A stretch of 47,234 bases of DNA from a bacterium (GCA_030698395.1 JAUYKW010000023.1:1-47234), one strand, 5' to 3'; positions 26,372 through 37,587 are shown, counted from the stretch's first letter. The notes: generated by a model not told the origin, from the sequence alone. Numbers and translations: made by a program.

Positions 26372-27331
26372 ATGAGTAAAGATAGCTTACCAAACAACGT
26401 TCAAATCGTTGAACATCAGAACATAAAGTGGATTAGTATTGAACATCCAGATAAAGCTTCCATGGACTACTTGAAAGAACAGCATGATTTTCATGCTTTA
26501 GATCATGAAGACATCATGACATCAATTCGTCGTTCTAAACTTGATAAATACGAAAAATATCTTTTCTTGATATTACTATTCCCCTTCTTTAATCGTAAAA
26601 CCAAACAAATTGAATCTGCCGAAATTGATTTTTTTATAGGTGAAGATTATTTAATCACCATTAGTAATGGAGAAATCCCTACGTTTACAGACATGTTCCA
26701 ATTATGTGAAACTTCTGAACAAGCCAGGGAATCATTAATGACTACATCTCCGCAACTATTACTATATAAAGTATTACAACTTCTATTTCAATATTGTTAT
26801 CCAATTTTAGATCACATTAATTTAGAAATTGAAGAAATTGAAAATCGCATCTTTGAAAAAGGAGAAAAAAAATTACTCCAAGAAATATTGTATGTGCGAC
26901 AAAATATCACAGACATGCGAAAAATTGTCCAACCACATCGTGCTACTCTCACTCGCTTAAAAAAACCAAATGTGGAATTAATATCCCGGCAAAGCTTTGA
27001 ACTCGAAAAACATTATGAGAATTATTTTGATAATCTGATGGATTATACTGAGGAAATTTGGAACCAGCTTGATTCTTTCAAAGAATCTGCAGATGCCCTG
27101 CACGAAACCAATGAATCGCTAATTTCATTCCGTATTAATGAAATAATGAAAACCCTTACAATATTTTCAGTTATCCTGCTACCAGCAAGCGTAGTTGCAG
27201 GATTATTTGGTGTAAATGCAAAACACATTCCATTTGTCGGACATGCTCAAGATTTTTATATCATATTAGGTATTACTTTAACTGCTATCCTCTCAACCCT
27301 CTTGTACATTAAGCGCAAGCATTTGCTCTAA
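26372..27331 (+). CDS. corA: CorA-family Mg2+/divalent cation transporter
   Basis: Two C-terminal TM helices with GVN motif (GLFGVNAKHIPF) in place of GMN. Confidence 0.85.
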   Translation: MSKDSLPNNVQIVEHQNIKWISIEHPDKASMDYLKEQHDFHALDHEDIMTSIRRSKLDKYEKYLFLILLFPFFNRKTKQIESAEIDFFIGEDYLITISNGEIPTFTDMFQLCETSEQARESLMTTSPQLLLYKVLQLLFQYCYPILDHINLEIEEIENRIFEKGEKKLLQEILYVRQNITDMRKIVQPHRATLTRLKKPNVELISRQSFELEKHYENYFDNLMDYTEEIWNQLDSFKESADALHETNESLISFRINEIMKTLTIFSVILLPASVVAGLFGVNAKHIPFVGHAQDFYIILGITLTAILSTLLYIKRKHLL

Positions 27332-27382
27332 CAACATAACAATAAAATTGCTGAAATAGCCCAATTTGCTACAATACCTAGC

Positions 27383-28768
27383 ATGTTACATTTATATAAT
27401 ACTTTATCCAGAAACAAGGAAGAATTTAAGCCTATTAAGGGTAAAAAGGTTGGTTTATATACTTGTGGACCTACAGTATATAACTTTGCTCACATTGGTA
27501 ATCTTAGAACATATATTTTCGAAGATCTTTTACGCCGTACCCTAGAAAAGAATGGTTATGTTGTTAATCATGTAATGAATATTACAGATGTGGGCCATCT
27601 GACTGATGATGCTGATGCTGGTGAAGATAAAATGGAAGCAGGTGCTAAACGTGAGAAGAAAACAGTCTGGGAAATTGCTGATGAATACACCAAGGCATTT
27701 CAAGACAACATGGCAGATTTAAACCTGCATACTCCAGATATCTGGTGCAAAGCAACGGATCACATTCAAGAACAAATTGATTTAGTAAAACAGATTGAAA
27801 CAAACGGTTATGCCTATGTAACTAGCGATGGCGTCTACTTTGATTCTGTTAAGTTCAAAGATTATGGCAAAATGGCCAAACTAGATATTGCTGGTTTACA
27901 AGAAGGTGCGCGCATAGACAAAGGAGAGAAAAAGAATTCTACCGACTTTGCCTTATGGAAATTTTCACCAAAAGATGAACAGCGTCAAATGGAATGGGAT
28001 TCACCTTGGGGCAAAGGCTTCCCTGGCTGGCATCTAGAATGTTCTGCTATGAGCATGAAGTATTTAGGTGATCATTTTGATATTCATTGTGGTGGCATCG
28101 ATCATATCCCAGTTCATCACACCAACGAAATCGCTCAGAACGAAGCCGCTGTTGGAAAGAAAACTGTTAACTACTGGTTACATGGAGAATTCTTGCTTAC
28201 CAATGATGATAGAATGGGTAAATCCAAAGGAAACTTCTTAACTCTGCAGGCTCTAAAAGAAAAAGGATATGATCCTCTAGCCTACCGCTACTTTGCTGTT
28301 AGCTCTCATTACAGATCCAAACTTAATTTTACATTCGAAGCATTGGATGGAGCTGTTACAGCTTTAAACAAACTTCGCCATCTCATGACTATTTGGGATG
28401 AATCCACTGAACAAGACGAAGCTATCATGGAAAAATTTATGATGACTATGAACGATGATCTAGATACACCAAAAGCTGTTGCAATTATGTGGGATATGAC
28501 CAAGCTAGAAAATATTGATCCTGGAAAAAAACTAGCCACTCTTTTGGAAATGGATTTAGTTTTAGGCCTAGGCTTGCAAAGCTGGTTTGATATAGAAGAA
28601 ACTCAACAAGCAGAAGTTCCACCGGATATCACCGAACTTGTCCAAGCCAGAGAAACTGCGCGCGCTGCCAAGGAATGGAATTTAGCTGACGAGCTACGTG
28701 AAAAAATTTCTCAGCAAGGATACGAAATCGAGGACACAACAGATGGCTCTCGAATTTATAAAGCATGA
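27383..28768 (+). CDS. cysS: Cysteine--tRNA ligase
   Basis: [44 protein letters not shown] (KMSKS-like). Confidence 0.97.
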   Translation: MLHLYNTLSRNKEEFKPIKGKKVGLYTCGPTVYNFAHIGNLRTYIFEDLLRRTLEKNGYVVNHVMNITDVGHLTDDADAGEDKMEAGAKREKKTVWEIADEYTKAFQDNMADLNLHTPDIWCKATDHIQEQIDLVKQIETNGYAYVTSDGVYFDSVKFKDYGKMAKLDIAGLQEGARIDKGEKKNSTDFALWKFSPKDEQRQMEWDSPWGKGFPGWHLECSAMSMKYLGDHFDIHCGGIDHIPVHHTNEIAQNEAAVGKKTVNYWLHGEFLLTNDDRMGKSKGNFLTLQALKEKGYDPLAYRYFAVSSHYRSKLNFTFEALDGAVTALNKLRHLMTIWDESTEQDEAIMEKFMMTMNDDLDTPKAVAIMWDMTKLENIDPGKKLATLLEMDLVLGLGLQSWFDIEETQQAEVPPDITELVQARETARAAKEWNLADELREKISQQGYEIEDTTDGSRIYKA

Positions 28769-28781
28769 TTGATTATTAATA

Positions 28782-28811
28782 GGTAGTGACATGCCATGGT
28801 ATGTCACTACC
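28782..28811. repeat. 30-nt near-perfect palindrome GGTAGTGACATGCCATGGTATGTCACTACC
   Basis: Palindrome centred on CCATGG; related to 31154-31183. Confidence 0.85.
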
Positions 28812-28819
28812 CGATCTTA

Positions 28820-30139
28820 ATGAATAAGCGCACACTATTCAACTGGCAATACACAGGAATTGCTTTATTGCTACTACTTTTTTTGTGTCGCATCATTGCC
28901 GGCTTTTATGACGATCCAGTATTTTTTGGCAAAGCAGATTTTGCAGTTTTTTATACTACTGCTGAATTTGCTCTCGACAATCAAGATATCTATGGCAATG
29001 AAGCATTACAAGATGCTATTACCACTACCCGAGATGCCGAAGGCTCTGTTCGTTACCTCTACCCTCCTGCAGTATTAATACTCTTTTTGCCATTAACAAT
29101 TTTCTCTTTTAAAACTGCAGTTTGGCTATGGCTAGGATTAAATTGCATAATGCTATTTGCCACGATCTGGTTATTAGAAAAAATTATTCAGGTAAAACCA
29201 AAGCACAACACTTTCTATTGGTTGATTGCACTCTCCTGTATAACAATATATACGCCAATATTTGTTAGTCTTCGCACTGGACAGGTTAATATTTTCTTGA
29301 TGTTCTTGCTAGTTGTGCATTTATTTTTGTTTAATCTTAAAAAATTTAAATGGGCTAGCCTAGTAGTAGCTGGAATGATTATCATTAAATTATTTCCAGT
29401 AATTCTGCTGGCATATTACTTAATAAAGAAACAGTATAGTTTTGTTGAATATACTTTAGCTTGGATGCTAACACTGTTTATTATTACATTGCCAATTACA
29501 TCGCTTGATAACCATACTTCCTATATACAACGAGCATATAACCAAGCCACCCAAGGCATACATCAAACAGGTTTACATCGTTACGATAACCCAACTATCA
29601 ATGGTGAATTGTACCGTGCAACATTGATGAATAAAATTCGATCAGCAGATCGCAAAAATTATAAACCGCTATTAGTAAGCTTGAATAAAATTAAAGAAAA
29701 TTTATTAAAAACTGACATCACATTAAGAATGTCCCTCACTGATTGGATTGCTCCAACTCATCTAGTTTTAATTGTACTATTTGGATTAGGACTATTAATT
29801 GTCAGCATCCTAATTCGTACCACTCCACCAAATATAGTTGAGATATCTTTGTGGTTTAGTTTTGTATTTCTAGCTGCCAAAGATGCTCATATTGAATATT
29901 TCGTATTACTGCTACCTGTCTTTATCTTTATCTTTATGCAAAAGAAAGTTGCCAAGACTAATAAATATAAAATTATTATTCCACTAACATGTTTAATACT
30001 ATTTGCAGTATCCTGGATTAACCCCCTACCCTACACAGAATTACCAGCTCAACTTATCTGGATTCCTACAGCTTTGTTGGCTAACTTGATGTTATTCTTT
30101 TATCTGCTAAGATTGGTGAGATCATATGTTAAAAAATAA
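28820..30139 (+). CDS. GT87/DUF2029-like polytopic membrane protein
   Basis: Multiple TM helices, DUF2029-like pattern (YPPAVLILFLPLTIF..AVWLWLGLN; LRTGQVNIFLMFLLV). Start set at 28820 because the 28796 ATG lies inside the palindrome. Confidence 0.75.
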   Translation: MNKRTLFNWQYTGIALLLLLFLCRIIAGFYDDPVFFGKADFAVFYTTAEFALDNQDIYGNEALQDAITTTRDAEGSVRYLYPPAVLILFLPLTIFSFKTAVWLWLGLNCIMLFATIWLLEKIIQVKPKHNTFYWLIALSCITIYTPIFVSLRTGQVNIFLMFLLVVHLFLFNLKKFKWASLVVAGMIIIKLFPVILLAYYLIKKQYSFVEYTLAWMLTLFIITLPITSLDNHTSYIQRAYNQATQGIHQTGLHRYDNPTINGELYRATLMNKIRSADRKNYKPLLVSLNKIKENLLKTDITLRMSLTDWIAPTHLVLIVLFGLGLLIVSILIRTTPPNIVEISLWFSFVFLAAKDAHIEYFVLLLPVFIFIFMQKKVAKTNKYKIIIPLTCLILFAVSWINPLPYTELPAQLIWIPTALLANLMLFFYLLRLVRSYVKK

Positions 30140-31082
30140 TCCCTGGGAACTCCCTAAACCATTAGTTTATCTAGCGCCCATGAGTGGTGTAACAAATAAA
30201 GCATATCGCCAGATTGTTAAAAAGTTTGGATCTGATTTATTATTTCCAGAATTTGTATCCATCTATGGTATGCATTATGGTTCAGATAAAACTCTGGAAA
30301 TGTTGAAATTCGATGATATGGAAAGGCCAATCATTGCTCAGCTATTTGGTTCCAAGCCAGAATATTTTTATGAAGCTGCTAAAACAATAAAAAATATAGG
30401 CTTTGATGGAGTTGATATAAACTTTGGTTGTCCTGCTCCTAAAGTTGCCAAGGATGGTGGCGGTTGTGTTTTAATGGGAGATCTTGGCTTATGCAAAGAA
30501 ATTATTCAAGCAACTTTAAAAGGAGTAAATAATGAAATCCCAGTATCAGTAAAAACCAGAAAGAGTTATAAAAAAACTCATGTGCGAGATTTCTGTAAAG
30601 CAATTGCCGATTTACCAATAGCAAATATTTGTATTCACGGCAGATCTTTTGAAAAACCTTATATAGGTGAAGCCGATTTGGATTGCATCAAAGAAGCAAA
30701 AACTTTAGTTCCCTTCTTGGTGACGGCTTCGGGTCATGGTCATACACCAGAAGCTGCCAAATATACTTTGGATTATACAGGAGCTGATGGCATTACAATT
30801 GCTCGTGGTAGTTTTGGAAAACCTTGGTTAATAAAACAAATTAAAGATTATATAGCAACTGGTTCTTATACCGAACCTACTTTCAATGAAGTACTTGATA
30901 CTATGGTAGAGCATGCTCGCTTAGCCACCCAAATAAATAGCGAACGTCCCTTCGTGGAAATGCGCAAAGTTCTGGGTTGGTATATCAAGGGATTTCCTAA
31001 TGCATCTCAATACCGTGCTAAACTTGTGCGCGTAAATACCATAGCTGAAGTTGAAGCAGTAGTTGGAGAAATAAAACAATAG
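30126..31082 (+). CDS. dusB: tRNA-dihydrouridine synthase
   Basis: YLAPMSGVTNKAYR, GVDINFGCPAPKVAKDGGG, SVKTRKSY, ICIHGRSFEKPY. Confidence 0.9.
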   Translation: MLKNNPWELPKPLVYLAPMSGVTNKAYRQIVKKFGSDLLFPEFVSIYGMHYGSDKTLEMLKFDDMERPIIAQLFGSKPEYFYEAAKTIKNIGFDGVDINFGCPAPKVAKDGGGCVLMGDLGLCKEIIQATLKGVNNEIPVSVKTRKSYKKTHVRDFCKAIADLPIANICIHGRSFEKPYIGEADLDCIKEAKTLVPFLVTASGHGHTPEAAKYTLDYTGADGITIARGSFGKPWLIKQIKDYIATGSYTEPTFNEVLDTMVEHARLATQINSERPFVEMRKVLGWYIKGFPNASQYRAKLVRVNTIAEVEAVVGEIKQ

Positions 31083-31091
31083 CAACGTGAA

Positions 31092-31115
31092 GACCCCGGG
31101 TTAATCCCAGTGGTT
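31092..31115. repeat. Short palindromic repeat gaccccgggttaatcccagtggtt (copy 1)
   Basis: Similar to 31995-32016 and 32090-32114. Confidence 0.5.
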
Positions 31116-31153
31116 GAATAATTTATTTATCAAAAATAACAACGTACACAAAA

Positions 31154-31183
31154 TGTAGAGACATACCATGGCATGTCTCTACA
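31154..31183. repeat. 30-nt near-perfect palindrome TGTAGAGACATACCATGGCATGTCTCTACA followed by T-run
   Basis: Same design as 28782-28811 with compensatory changes in both arms. Confidence 0.85.
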
Positions 31184-31194
31184 TTTTTATTATA

Positions 31195-31947
31195 CTATTT
31201 TTCTTCTCCAGATCTACCAACAAAAATCATGGCCGCAACTGGAGCAATGATCCAACCAAAGTACGTCCACTCATTAGTAAAGATAAATAATGTTAATTCA
31301 GAAAATTTGCTTAAAACTTCTGGTGGCAAGAAAGACATTGTTACAGCTACCAACAATCCAACGTGTAGAACGCTAAATAACAACACCTGCCAATATTTTC
31401 CTTCACTACTTGGTGATAAAGAGTTTAAAACTGCTTGCCGAGATAATAAAAAAAATAATACTACAAACACTGATAAGAAAGCTGTAATCTGCAAAGTATA
31501 GCTTTCATTAATTTTCACATTCAGCATAAAATCTGGTAAAGCAGCTACAACAGCTAAAGCCATATAAATGCTAACCATAATAGCTATCACTCTATCCTTA
31601 CCAAGAGACAATCCATAAAGTAATGCTCCAACAATGAAAAAACCTACCAAAAATAAATCCCATGATGGATTATTTAAATCTACTTTAGATGCAACTTGAT
31701 CGAAAGAAAATGTATTACTAGCCGTAGATGTTTCTGTAGTGCCAGTTTCAGATGCTGATATTGTTTCCTTTGCATCTGTGCCACTTTGTGTTTCAGTGTT
31801 TCCGCCGTTTAAGTTTTGATCTGTTTCAATAATTAAAGCAGTGCCTGAATCAGTTCCGGCCTCAGTACTGGTATCTTTAGTTACTTTCTCTTTATTTTTA
31901 TTCTTTTTTGTTGTTGTTTCTGTTACAACAACTTCTTCTGTATTCAT
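31195..31947 (-). CDS. Hypothetical membrane protein
   Basis: Ser/Thr-rich N-terminus then several hydrophobic helices. Confidence 0.75.
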   Translation of the reverse strand: MNTEEVVVTETTTKKNKNKEKVTKDTSTEAGTDSGTALIIETDQNLNGGNTETQSGTDAKETISASETGTTETSTASNTFSFDQVASKVDLNNPSWDLFLVGFFIVGALLYGLSLGKDRVIAIMVSIYMALAVVAALPDFMLNVKINESYTLQITAFLSVFVVLFFLLSRQAVLNSLSPSSEGKYWQVLLFSVLHVGLLVAVTMSFLPPEVLSKFSELTLFIFTNEWTYFGWIIAPVAAMIFVGRSGEEK

Positions 31948-31994
31948 AGAATATGATTATACCATAAAAAAGAATAATTGATAAATAAGTTGGA

Positions 31995-32016
31995 TACCCA
32001 GGGTTTATCCCTGTAA
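31995..32016. repeat. Short palindromic repeat tacccagggtttatccctgtaa (copy 2)
   Basis: Similar to 31092-31115. Confidence 0.5.
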
Positions 32017-32089
32017 CATTGTAAACAAAAAGTCAGCCACCGGCATAAAGCCGGGGCCTCCAACATGGTACATGTTAATTTTCCTAGGA

Positions 32090-32114
32090 AACCCCGGGTT
32101 CACCCCGGTGGTTA
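32090..32114. repeat. Short palindromic repeat aaccccgggttcaccccggtggtta (copy 3)
   Basis: Similar to 31092-31115. Confidence 0.5.
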
Positions 32115-32115
32115 C

Positions 32116-33270
32116 TTAACTAAATAGTCCCCCGCCGTTTATTATCTCTTCACCATTTAAGTCTGCTAACTCTTTTAACAATTTCTTTTCCTTTCGAGAA
32201 GGCTTGGTAGGAGTTTTAACTACGATAGTTACTAAATGATCACCCCGCTGAGAGCTCCCAATAGCAGGCGCACCTTTACCTCTTAGTTTTAATACTTTTC
32301 CAGATTGAGTTCCAGCTGGAATCTTAAGTTCTACCTTACCATCTACTGTACTAACATCCACCTTTGTTCCTAAAGTTGCTTGCGGAAATGAAACTTCTAC
32401 ATCTGAACGAATAGTTTCTCCATCACGGGTATACTGCTTACTATCTTTTACTTTTACTCGCACATACAAGCTACCATGATCTCCACCATAAGCAGATGCT
32501 TCTCCAGCTCCGGTTAACTTGATTGCCTGACCATCTTCAATACCTGCCGGAATCTTTACTTTAATATTTGTTGGCTGTTTAGTTACTCCAGTTCCGGTAC
32601 ATTCATCACAAGTTTTTTCTGCAATAGTACCTGCACCACGACAATCCGGACACTCTACTTGAGTACGCATTGCACCTAATAAAGTACGCTGGATTTGTTC
32701 TACAATTCCATGGCCACCACAGGTTTTACAAGAGTCTACCTTTGTTCTTGGCTCACCGCCATTTCCATCACAACGTTTGCATGTATCTACTTTATGTAAA
32801 TCGATAGATTTTTCTATACCAAATACAGCCTCATTAAAAGACAGATCTACTTTTACTTCAATGTCGCTTCCTACTTTATGTTGTTTTCTTCTGCCACCTC
32901 CACCAAAGCCAAAACCGCCACCGAATAATTCACCGAAGATATCACCGAGGTCTCCCAAATCTACATGAGCGCCGTTAAAGCCACCGCCTCCCCCGCCACC
33001 TTGACGAGCTTGTTGCATAAAGTCATCCCAGCCCATGCCACCACCAAAGCCACCTTGCTGTTGGAAGTCTGCACCATACTGGTCAAACTGCTTGCGTTTT
33101 TCCTCATTACCAACAATCTGATAAGCCTCGTTTATTTCTTTAAACTTTGCTTCATCACCGCCTTCTTTATCTGGATGGTATTTGTGCGCTAATTTTCGAA
33201 AAGCTTTCTTTATCTCTTCGTGAGTTGCACCTTTATCTACTCCTAATACGTTATAATAATCTTTTGACAT
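32116..33270 (-). CDS. dnaJ: Chaperone DnaJ
   Basis: J domain with HPD, Gly/Phe region, four CxxCxGxG-type zinc repeats. Confidence 0.97.
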   Translation of the reverse strand: MSKDYYNVLGVDKGATHEEIKKAFRKLAHKYHPDKEGGDEAKFKEINEAYQIVGNEEKRKQFDQYGADFQQQGGFGGGMGWDDFMQQARQGGGGGGGFNGAHVDLGDLGDIFGELFGGGFGFGGGGRRKQHKVGSDIEVKVDLSFNEAVFGIEKSIDLHKVDTCKRCDGNGGEPRTKVDSCKTCGGHGIVEQIQRTLLGAMRTQVECPDCRGAGTIAEKTCDECTGTGVTKQPTNIKVKIPAGIEDGQAIKLTGAGEASAYGGDHGSLYVRVKVKDSKQYTRDGETIRSDVEVSFPQATLGTKVDVSTVDGKVELKIPAGTQSGKVLKLRGKGAPAIGSSQRGDHLVTIVVKTPTKPSRKEKKLLKELADLNGEEIINGGGLFS

Positions 33271-33334
33271 GTTGCTTATATTAACATTGCTTTACGAAAC
33301 TGAACAGGCTTCACTAATGCACCTCTCCCTTGTT

Positions 33335-33412
33335 CCCTCTCCTCATTTAGGAGAGGGATATCTACGAACCAGGATGATCAAATCTCCCCTTCTCCTAAAA
33401 GAGGAGAAGGGG
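33335..33412. repeat. Two CT/GA-rich palindromes between dnaK and dnaJ
   Basis: ccctctcct..aggagaggg (33335-33357) and ccccttctcct-aaaag-aggagaagggg (33386-33412, 11-bp perfect stem). Confidence 0.7.
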
Positions 33413-33428
33413 TTGGGGGTTGAGGTAC

Positions 33429-35369
33429 TTATTTCTTATCGTCTTTTTTATCTTCCTTTTTTTCCTCAAACTCTGCATCTTCAACAACTTCACCCTCTTT
33501 AGCGGAGTCGTCTTTTTTGTCGTCTCCAGATGGAGCGAAACCAGTTGCTTCAGCATCTTTCTTCTGCTCTGCTTCGTAAGCGATCTTACCAATTTCTTGG
33601 GCAGTAGTTGCTAGCTCGTCTGATTCTTTCTTAATCTTCTCAAGATCATCACCTTGAATAGCATTCTTTACATCTTCCATTTTATCTTGAATCTTCTTGA
33701 TAGTTTCTGCATCTACTTTATCACCATGATCTTTAATAGCACCTTCAGTTGTATAAACCATTGTTTCGGCTAAGTTCTTAGCTTCCACAAGTTCTTTCTT
33801 CTTGCGATCATCTTCTGCATGAGCTTCTGCATCCTGACGCATCTTCTCTACTTCTTCATCACTCAAACTGGTAGACGCTTCTATTCTAATTGATTGCTCT
33901 TTATTGGAAGCTTTATCTACAGCTTTCACGTTCAAGATTCCATTAGCATCAATATCAAAGCTTACTTCAATCTGAGGCATACCACGTGGTGCTGGTGGAA
34001 CTCCAGTAAGTACAAACTTACCTAGCGATTTATTATCCATCGCCATTTCACGTTCACCTTGCAACACATGTACTTCCACTGAAGTTTGATTATCAGCTGC
34101 AGTACTAAATACTTGGCTCTTAGAAGTTGGAATAGTTGTATTACGTTCAATTAATGGAGTACGCACACCACCTAAAGTTTCTAGACCCAAAGTTAATGGA
34201 GTTACATCAAGTAATAATACATCTTTCACATCTCCTTGTAATACACCAGCTTGAATAGCCGCACCTGCAGCTACCACTTCGTCTGGATTTACTCCAGCAT
34301 TTGGTTCTTTGCCAAAGAATTCTTTTACCTTCTGTTGTACCAATGGCATGCGTGTCATACCACCAACCAAGATAATTTCATTTATATCAGAAGCTTTCAA
34401 TTCAGCATCTGCTAAACATTTCTTTACTGGCTCTAATGAACGATCAACTAAATCGCCAATCAGTTCTTCCAGCTTAGAACGAGTCATTGTCATTACCAAA
34501 TGCTTTGGCCCACTATTTGGATCGTTAGCAATAAACGGTTGATTGATTTCTGTTTCTTGGGCAGATGATAATTCAATTTTAGCTTTTTCAGCAGCTTCCT
34601 TTAAGCGCTGTAAAGCCAGGTTATCTTTTGATAGATCTATACCTTCTTGTTTACGGAATTCTTCGATCATCCATTTGATAATAGTCTGATCAAAGTCATC
34701 ACCACCTAAATGAGTGTCACCATTAGTAGCTTGCACCTCTACTGTGTCATCTCCTACTTCTAATACAGAGATATCAAAAGTACCACCACCTAAATCGTAA
34801 ACGGCAATTTTTTCATTCTTCTTTTTATCAAAACCATAAGCTAATGCTGCTGCTGTAGGTTCATTAATAATACGCTTTACATCTAACCCAGCGATTTTTC
34901 CGGCATCTTTAGTAGCCTGACGTTGTGAATCATCAAAGTATGCTGGCACAGTAATTACTGCTCCATCTACTGGTTCACCAAGCCTTGCTTCTGCATCTGC
35001 TTTCAACTTAGATAAAATCATTGCTGATATTTCCTGTGGAGAATATTCTTTATCTCCCATTACTACCTTTAGTCCTTCTCCGGCTTGTTTTACATCAAAC
35101 GGAAACAAACCAAGATCTCTTTGTACAGATTCTTCATCAAACCTTCTACCAATCAAACGCTTCACCGAAAATACTGTATTTTTTGCGTTAGTTACTGCTT
35201 GTCTCTTAGCTGGCTGACCGGCTAACCGTTCACCAGTTTTAGAAATTGCAACAATTGATGGAGTAGTTCGATGACCTTCCGCGTTTTCTAACACTTTCGG
35301 CTGACCACCTTCTACTACTGCCACGCAAGAGTTGGTTGTTCCTAAATCAATTCCAATTATTTTTCCCAT
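33429..35369 (-). CDS. dnaK: Chaperone DnaK (Hsp70)
   Basis: [22 protein letters not shown], complete Hsp70. Confidence 0.98.
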   Translation of the reverse strand: MGKIIGIDLGTTNSCVAVVEGGQPKVLENAEGHRTTPSIVAISKTGERLAGQPAKRQAVTNAKNTVFSVKRLIGRRFDEESVQRDLGLFPFDVKQAGEGLKVVMGDKEYSPQEISAMILSKLKADAEARLGEPVDGAVITVPAYFDDSQRQATKDAGKIAGLDVKRIINEPTAAALAYGFDKKKNEKIAVYDLGGGTFDISVLEVGDDTVEVQATNGDTHLGGDDFDQTIIKWMIEEFRKQEGIDLSKDNLALQRLKEAAEKAKIELSSAQETEINQPFIANDPNSGPKHLVMTMTRSKLEELIGDLVDRSLEPVKKCLADAELKASDINEIILVGGMTRMPLVQQKVKEFFGKEPNAGVNPDEVVAAGAAIQAGVLQGDVKDVLLLDVTPLTLGLETLGGVRTPLIERNTTIPTSKSQVFSTAADNQTSVEVHVLQGEREMAMDNKSLGKFVLTGVPPAPRGMPQIEVSFDIDANGILNVKAVDKASNKEQSIRIEASTSLSDEEVEKMRQDAEAHAEDDRKKKELVEAKNLAETMVYTTEGAIKDHGDKVDAETIKKIQDKMEDVKNAIQGDDLEKIKKESDELATTAQEIGKIAYEAEQKKDAEATGFAPSGDDKKDDSAKEGEVVEDAEFEEKKEDKKDDKK

Positions 35370-35476
35370 ATTATTTCTTATTGTTTATTATATTGAATTA
35401 TTATTTTTCGCTTACGCTGGCGATTGATAGACAGGTATATTCACCTGTCTATTTTATCGTCAGATAAGCTGACTCT

Positions 35477-35896
35477 TTATTTATTAATTGTGATTGTTTT
35501 CTTTTTTGCTACTTCTAATTTTGGCACGCTAATTTTTAATACGCCATCATTATAATCCGCTTTGGCTTTTTCACCGTCTACGCTACAAGGTAACGCAACT
35601 GCTCGATGGAAACCACCATAACGAACTTCTTTTCTGTAATAATCTTTTTCATCTACCTCGGTTTTTTTCTCTGTTTTACCTTCGATAGATAAAACATCAT
35701 TTTCAATTGATACTTCAATGTTGTTTGTATCAACTCCTGGTAAAGGTACTTCCGCTACCATGTTATTTCCTTCTTCATACACATCAATGGCTGGTGCAAA
35801 TCCGCCCTGAGCCATTGGGCCAGCGAAATCTTCGAACATATCATCGAAATCTGGCATGCGATTTGGAAACATAGGTGACCATTTTACAAGTCTCAT
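35477..35896 (-). CDS. Hsp20/alpha-crystallin small heat shock protein
   Basis: alpha-crystallin domain AEVPLPGVDTNNIEVSIENDVLSIEGKTE...GVLKISVPK. Confidence 0.93.
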   Translation of the reverse strand: MRLVKWSPMFPNRMPDFDDMFEDFAGPMAQGGFAPAIDVYEEGNNMVAEVPLPGVDTNNIEVSIENDVLSIEGKTEKKTEVDEKDYYRKEVRYGGFHRAVALPCSVDGEKAKADYNDGVLKISVPKLEVAKKKTITINK

Positions 35897-35906
35897 ATTT
35901 TTATAA

Positions 35907-36482
35907 TTAATTATCTTTTAAATTAGCTTTATTATCTTCTTGCTTTTCCTCTTTTGTTTTTGCCACTATTACTTTAGCTGGTTTAACCACTCTACCGTTT
36001 AAAGTGAATCCAGCTTGGGGATTTTTTAAAATAGTATCTGCTGGTTCATCGCTATCTTCTTCACCTACTGCTTCATGAAATTCTGGATCAAATGTTTTTC
36101 CTACTGCATCAATCACCTCTATATTATTCTCTTGCAGTGTCTTTAGTAATTGATCTTGAATATGCTTAATGCCCATCATCCATCCTGATTCCAACTCTTC
36201 TGCTGGCACTGTTGAGAATGCACTGTTGAAATAATCTACCAATGGTGCAAGTTCTAACAATAATTGTTCCGTACTATATTTTCGAATGTCAGAAATCCTG
36301 GCTTCAGTTTGCTTTTGTAGATTCTGATAATCTGCTGCGAGACGTTGAGAAAGATCACGATACTCAATAGCTTTTTTCAATAACTCTTCCTCTGTCATTT
36401 CTTCTATTTTACTCGGAGCAGTTTGATCATTTTCTTGAATTCCATCTACTTCCTCTTCTTTATTTTTCTTCTTCTTTTTCAT
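35907..36482 (-). CDS. grpE: Nucleotide exchange factor GrpE
   Basis: RLAADYQNLQKQTEAR...TFDPEFHEAVGEE...PQAGFTLNGRVVKPAKVIV. Confidence 0.95.
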   Translation of the reverse strand: MKKKKKNKEEEVDGIQENDQTAPSKIEEMTEEELLKKAIEYRDLSQRLAADYQNLQKQTEARISDIRKYSTEQLLLELAPLVDYFNSAFSTVPAEELESGWMMGIKHIQDQLLKTLQENNIEVIDAVGKTFDPEFHEAVGEEDSDEPADTILKNPQAGFTLNGRVVKPAKVIVAKTKEEKQEDNKANLKDN

Positions 36483-36491
36483 TAATCTGTA

Positions 36492-37196
36492 TTAATTGGT
36501 AATTAAATTTTTTACATGCTTCAGTAAACCGTAATTTTGTTGATAGTTCATTCGCATTGGGCCCAAGATAGCAATTACTCCACTATTATCTTCTGCTCCA
36601 TATTCAGTAACTAGCGTGCTACACATTTTGCTAATTGGATTATCTTTACCTATCAAGATATCAATCCCTTCTGTTACACCTAACATTTCTAATACATCAT
36701 CAAAATGATCAACTAATTCAGATAAAGAATAAATCATCTCAGTATCACTAAACTCTGGCTTACGAAAAATATTAGAAATACCGGTGTAGTAAAAACTATG
36801 TGCACCGAACCTTACCAATACAGCCTCCGAAGTTAATTCTGCCAATTCTTTAGCCATGTATTTTATCTGAACTTCTCTTACTACATGATCTGCCTGCTGG
36901 GCAAAATCATCAAATGCCTGCGCTACCTTTTTAGCTAATTTAGCTTGTTTATTTACAAAGTGCTCCACATAATACCGATAACCTTTTTCTGTAGGAATAC
37001 GGCCAGCTGAAGTATGAGGATGAGTAATCATGCCCAAATCTTCTAGCTCTTTCATTTCATTACGGATGGTAGCTGAAGAAATATCGAAATCGTGGTTTTC
37101 CGCAAGCATTTTTGATCCAATTGGCCTTGCTGTAGCAACATATTGTTCAATAATTGCGCTAAGTAAAGCATTTTTTCTATCAGATAACCTATCCAT
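36492..37196 (-). CDS. hrcA: Heat-inducible transcription repressor HrcA
   Basis: ARPIGSKMLAE..SSATIRNEMKELEDLGMITHPHTSAGRIPTEKGYRYYV. Confidence 0.95.
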   Translation of the reverse strand: MDRLSDRKNALLSAIIEQYVATARPIGSKMLAENHDFDISSATIRNEMKELEDLGMITHPHTSAGRIPTEKGYRYYVEHFVNKQAKLAKKVAQAFDDFAQQADHVVREVQIKYMAKELAELTSEAVLVRFGAHSFYYTGISNIFRKPEFSDTEMIYSLSELVDHFDDVLEMLGVTEGIDILIGKDNPISKMCSTLVTEYGAEDNSGVIAILGPMRMNYQQNYGLLKHVKNLITN

Positions 37197-37215
37197 AGAT
37201 TGTTATATTAAAAGA

Positions 37216-37242
37216 TTAGCACTCTACTGTCAAGAGTGCTAA
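37216..37242 (-). promoter_or_regulatory. CIRCE operator (HrcA binding site)
   Basis: ttagcactc-tactgtcaa-gagtgctaa, perfect match to TTAGCACTC-N9-GAGTGCTAA. Confidence 0.97.
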
Positions 37243-37296
37243 AAAGCTGTTTATTGGATTGTTTAAAATATAGCTATCTTTGGCTGAAATTTCAAG

Positions 37297-37587
37297 TTAT
37301 TCTTGAACTTGAGGTACTGACTCTTCAGTAATGACATCTTCAGTATCAGTAGTTGTTCCAGCATCTTCTGTCCCCTGTTCTGTAGTTGCATTAGTAGTTT
37401 CTTGTTCTCCTTCTGTTACCATAGCTTCTTCAGCTGCAACGTCCTCAACTGTAATATCTACTGGTACAGTTGTAGTGTTTATTTCTTCATCACCAGCAAC
37501 TTCATCGCTCTTAGAACCTATACAACCTACGCCTACTAACAATAATATTGACACTAAGCTCGTGACTACAATTTTATTTCTCATCAT
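37297..37587 (-). CDS. Small putative lipoprotein
   Basis: Signal-like MMRNKIVVTSLVSILLLVGVGC lipobox, acidic Thr/Glu-rich body. Confidence 0.65.
   Translation of the reverse strand: MMRNKIVVTSLVSILLLVGVGCIGSKSDEVAGDEEINTTTVPVDITVEDVAAEEAMVTEGEQETTNATTEQGTEDAGTTTDTEDVITEESVPQVQE

Noticed and set aside
28796-28819. Upstream ATG start of the GT87-like gene (MVCHYPIL)
   Set aside because: Lies within the 28782-28811 palindrome; the downstream ATG at 28820 (MNKRTLFNW) is a more natural start
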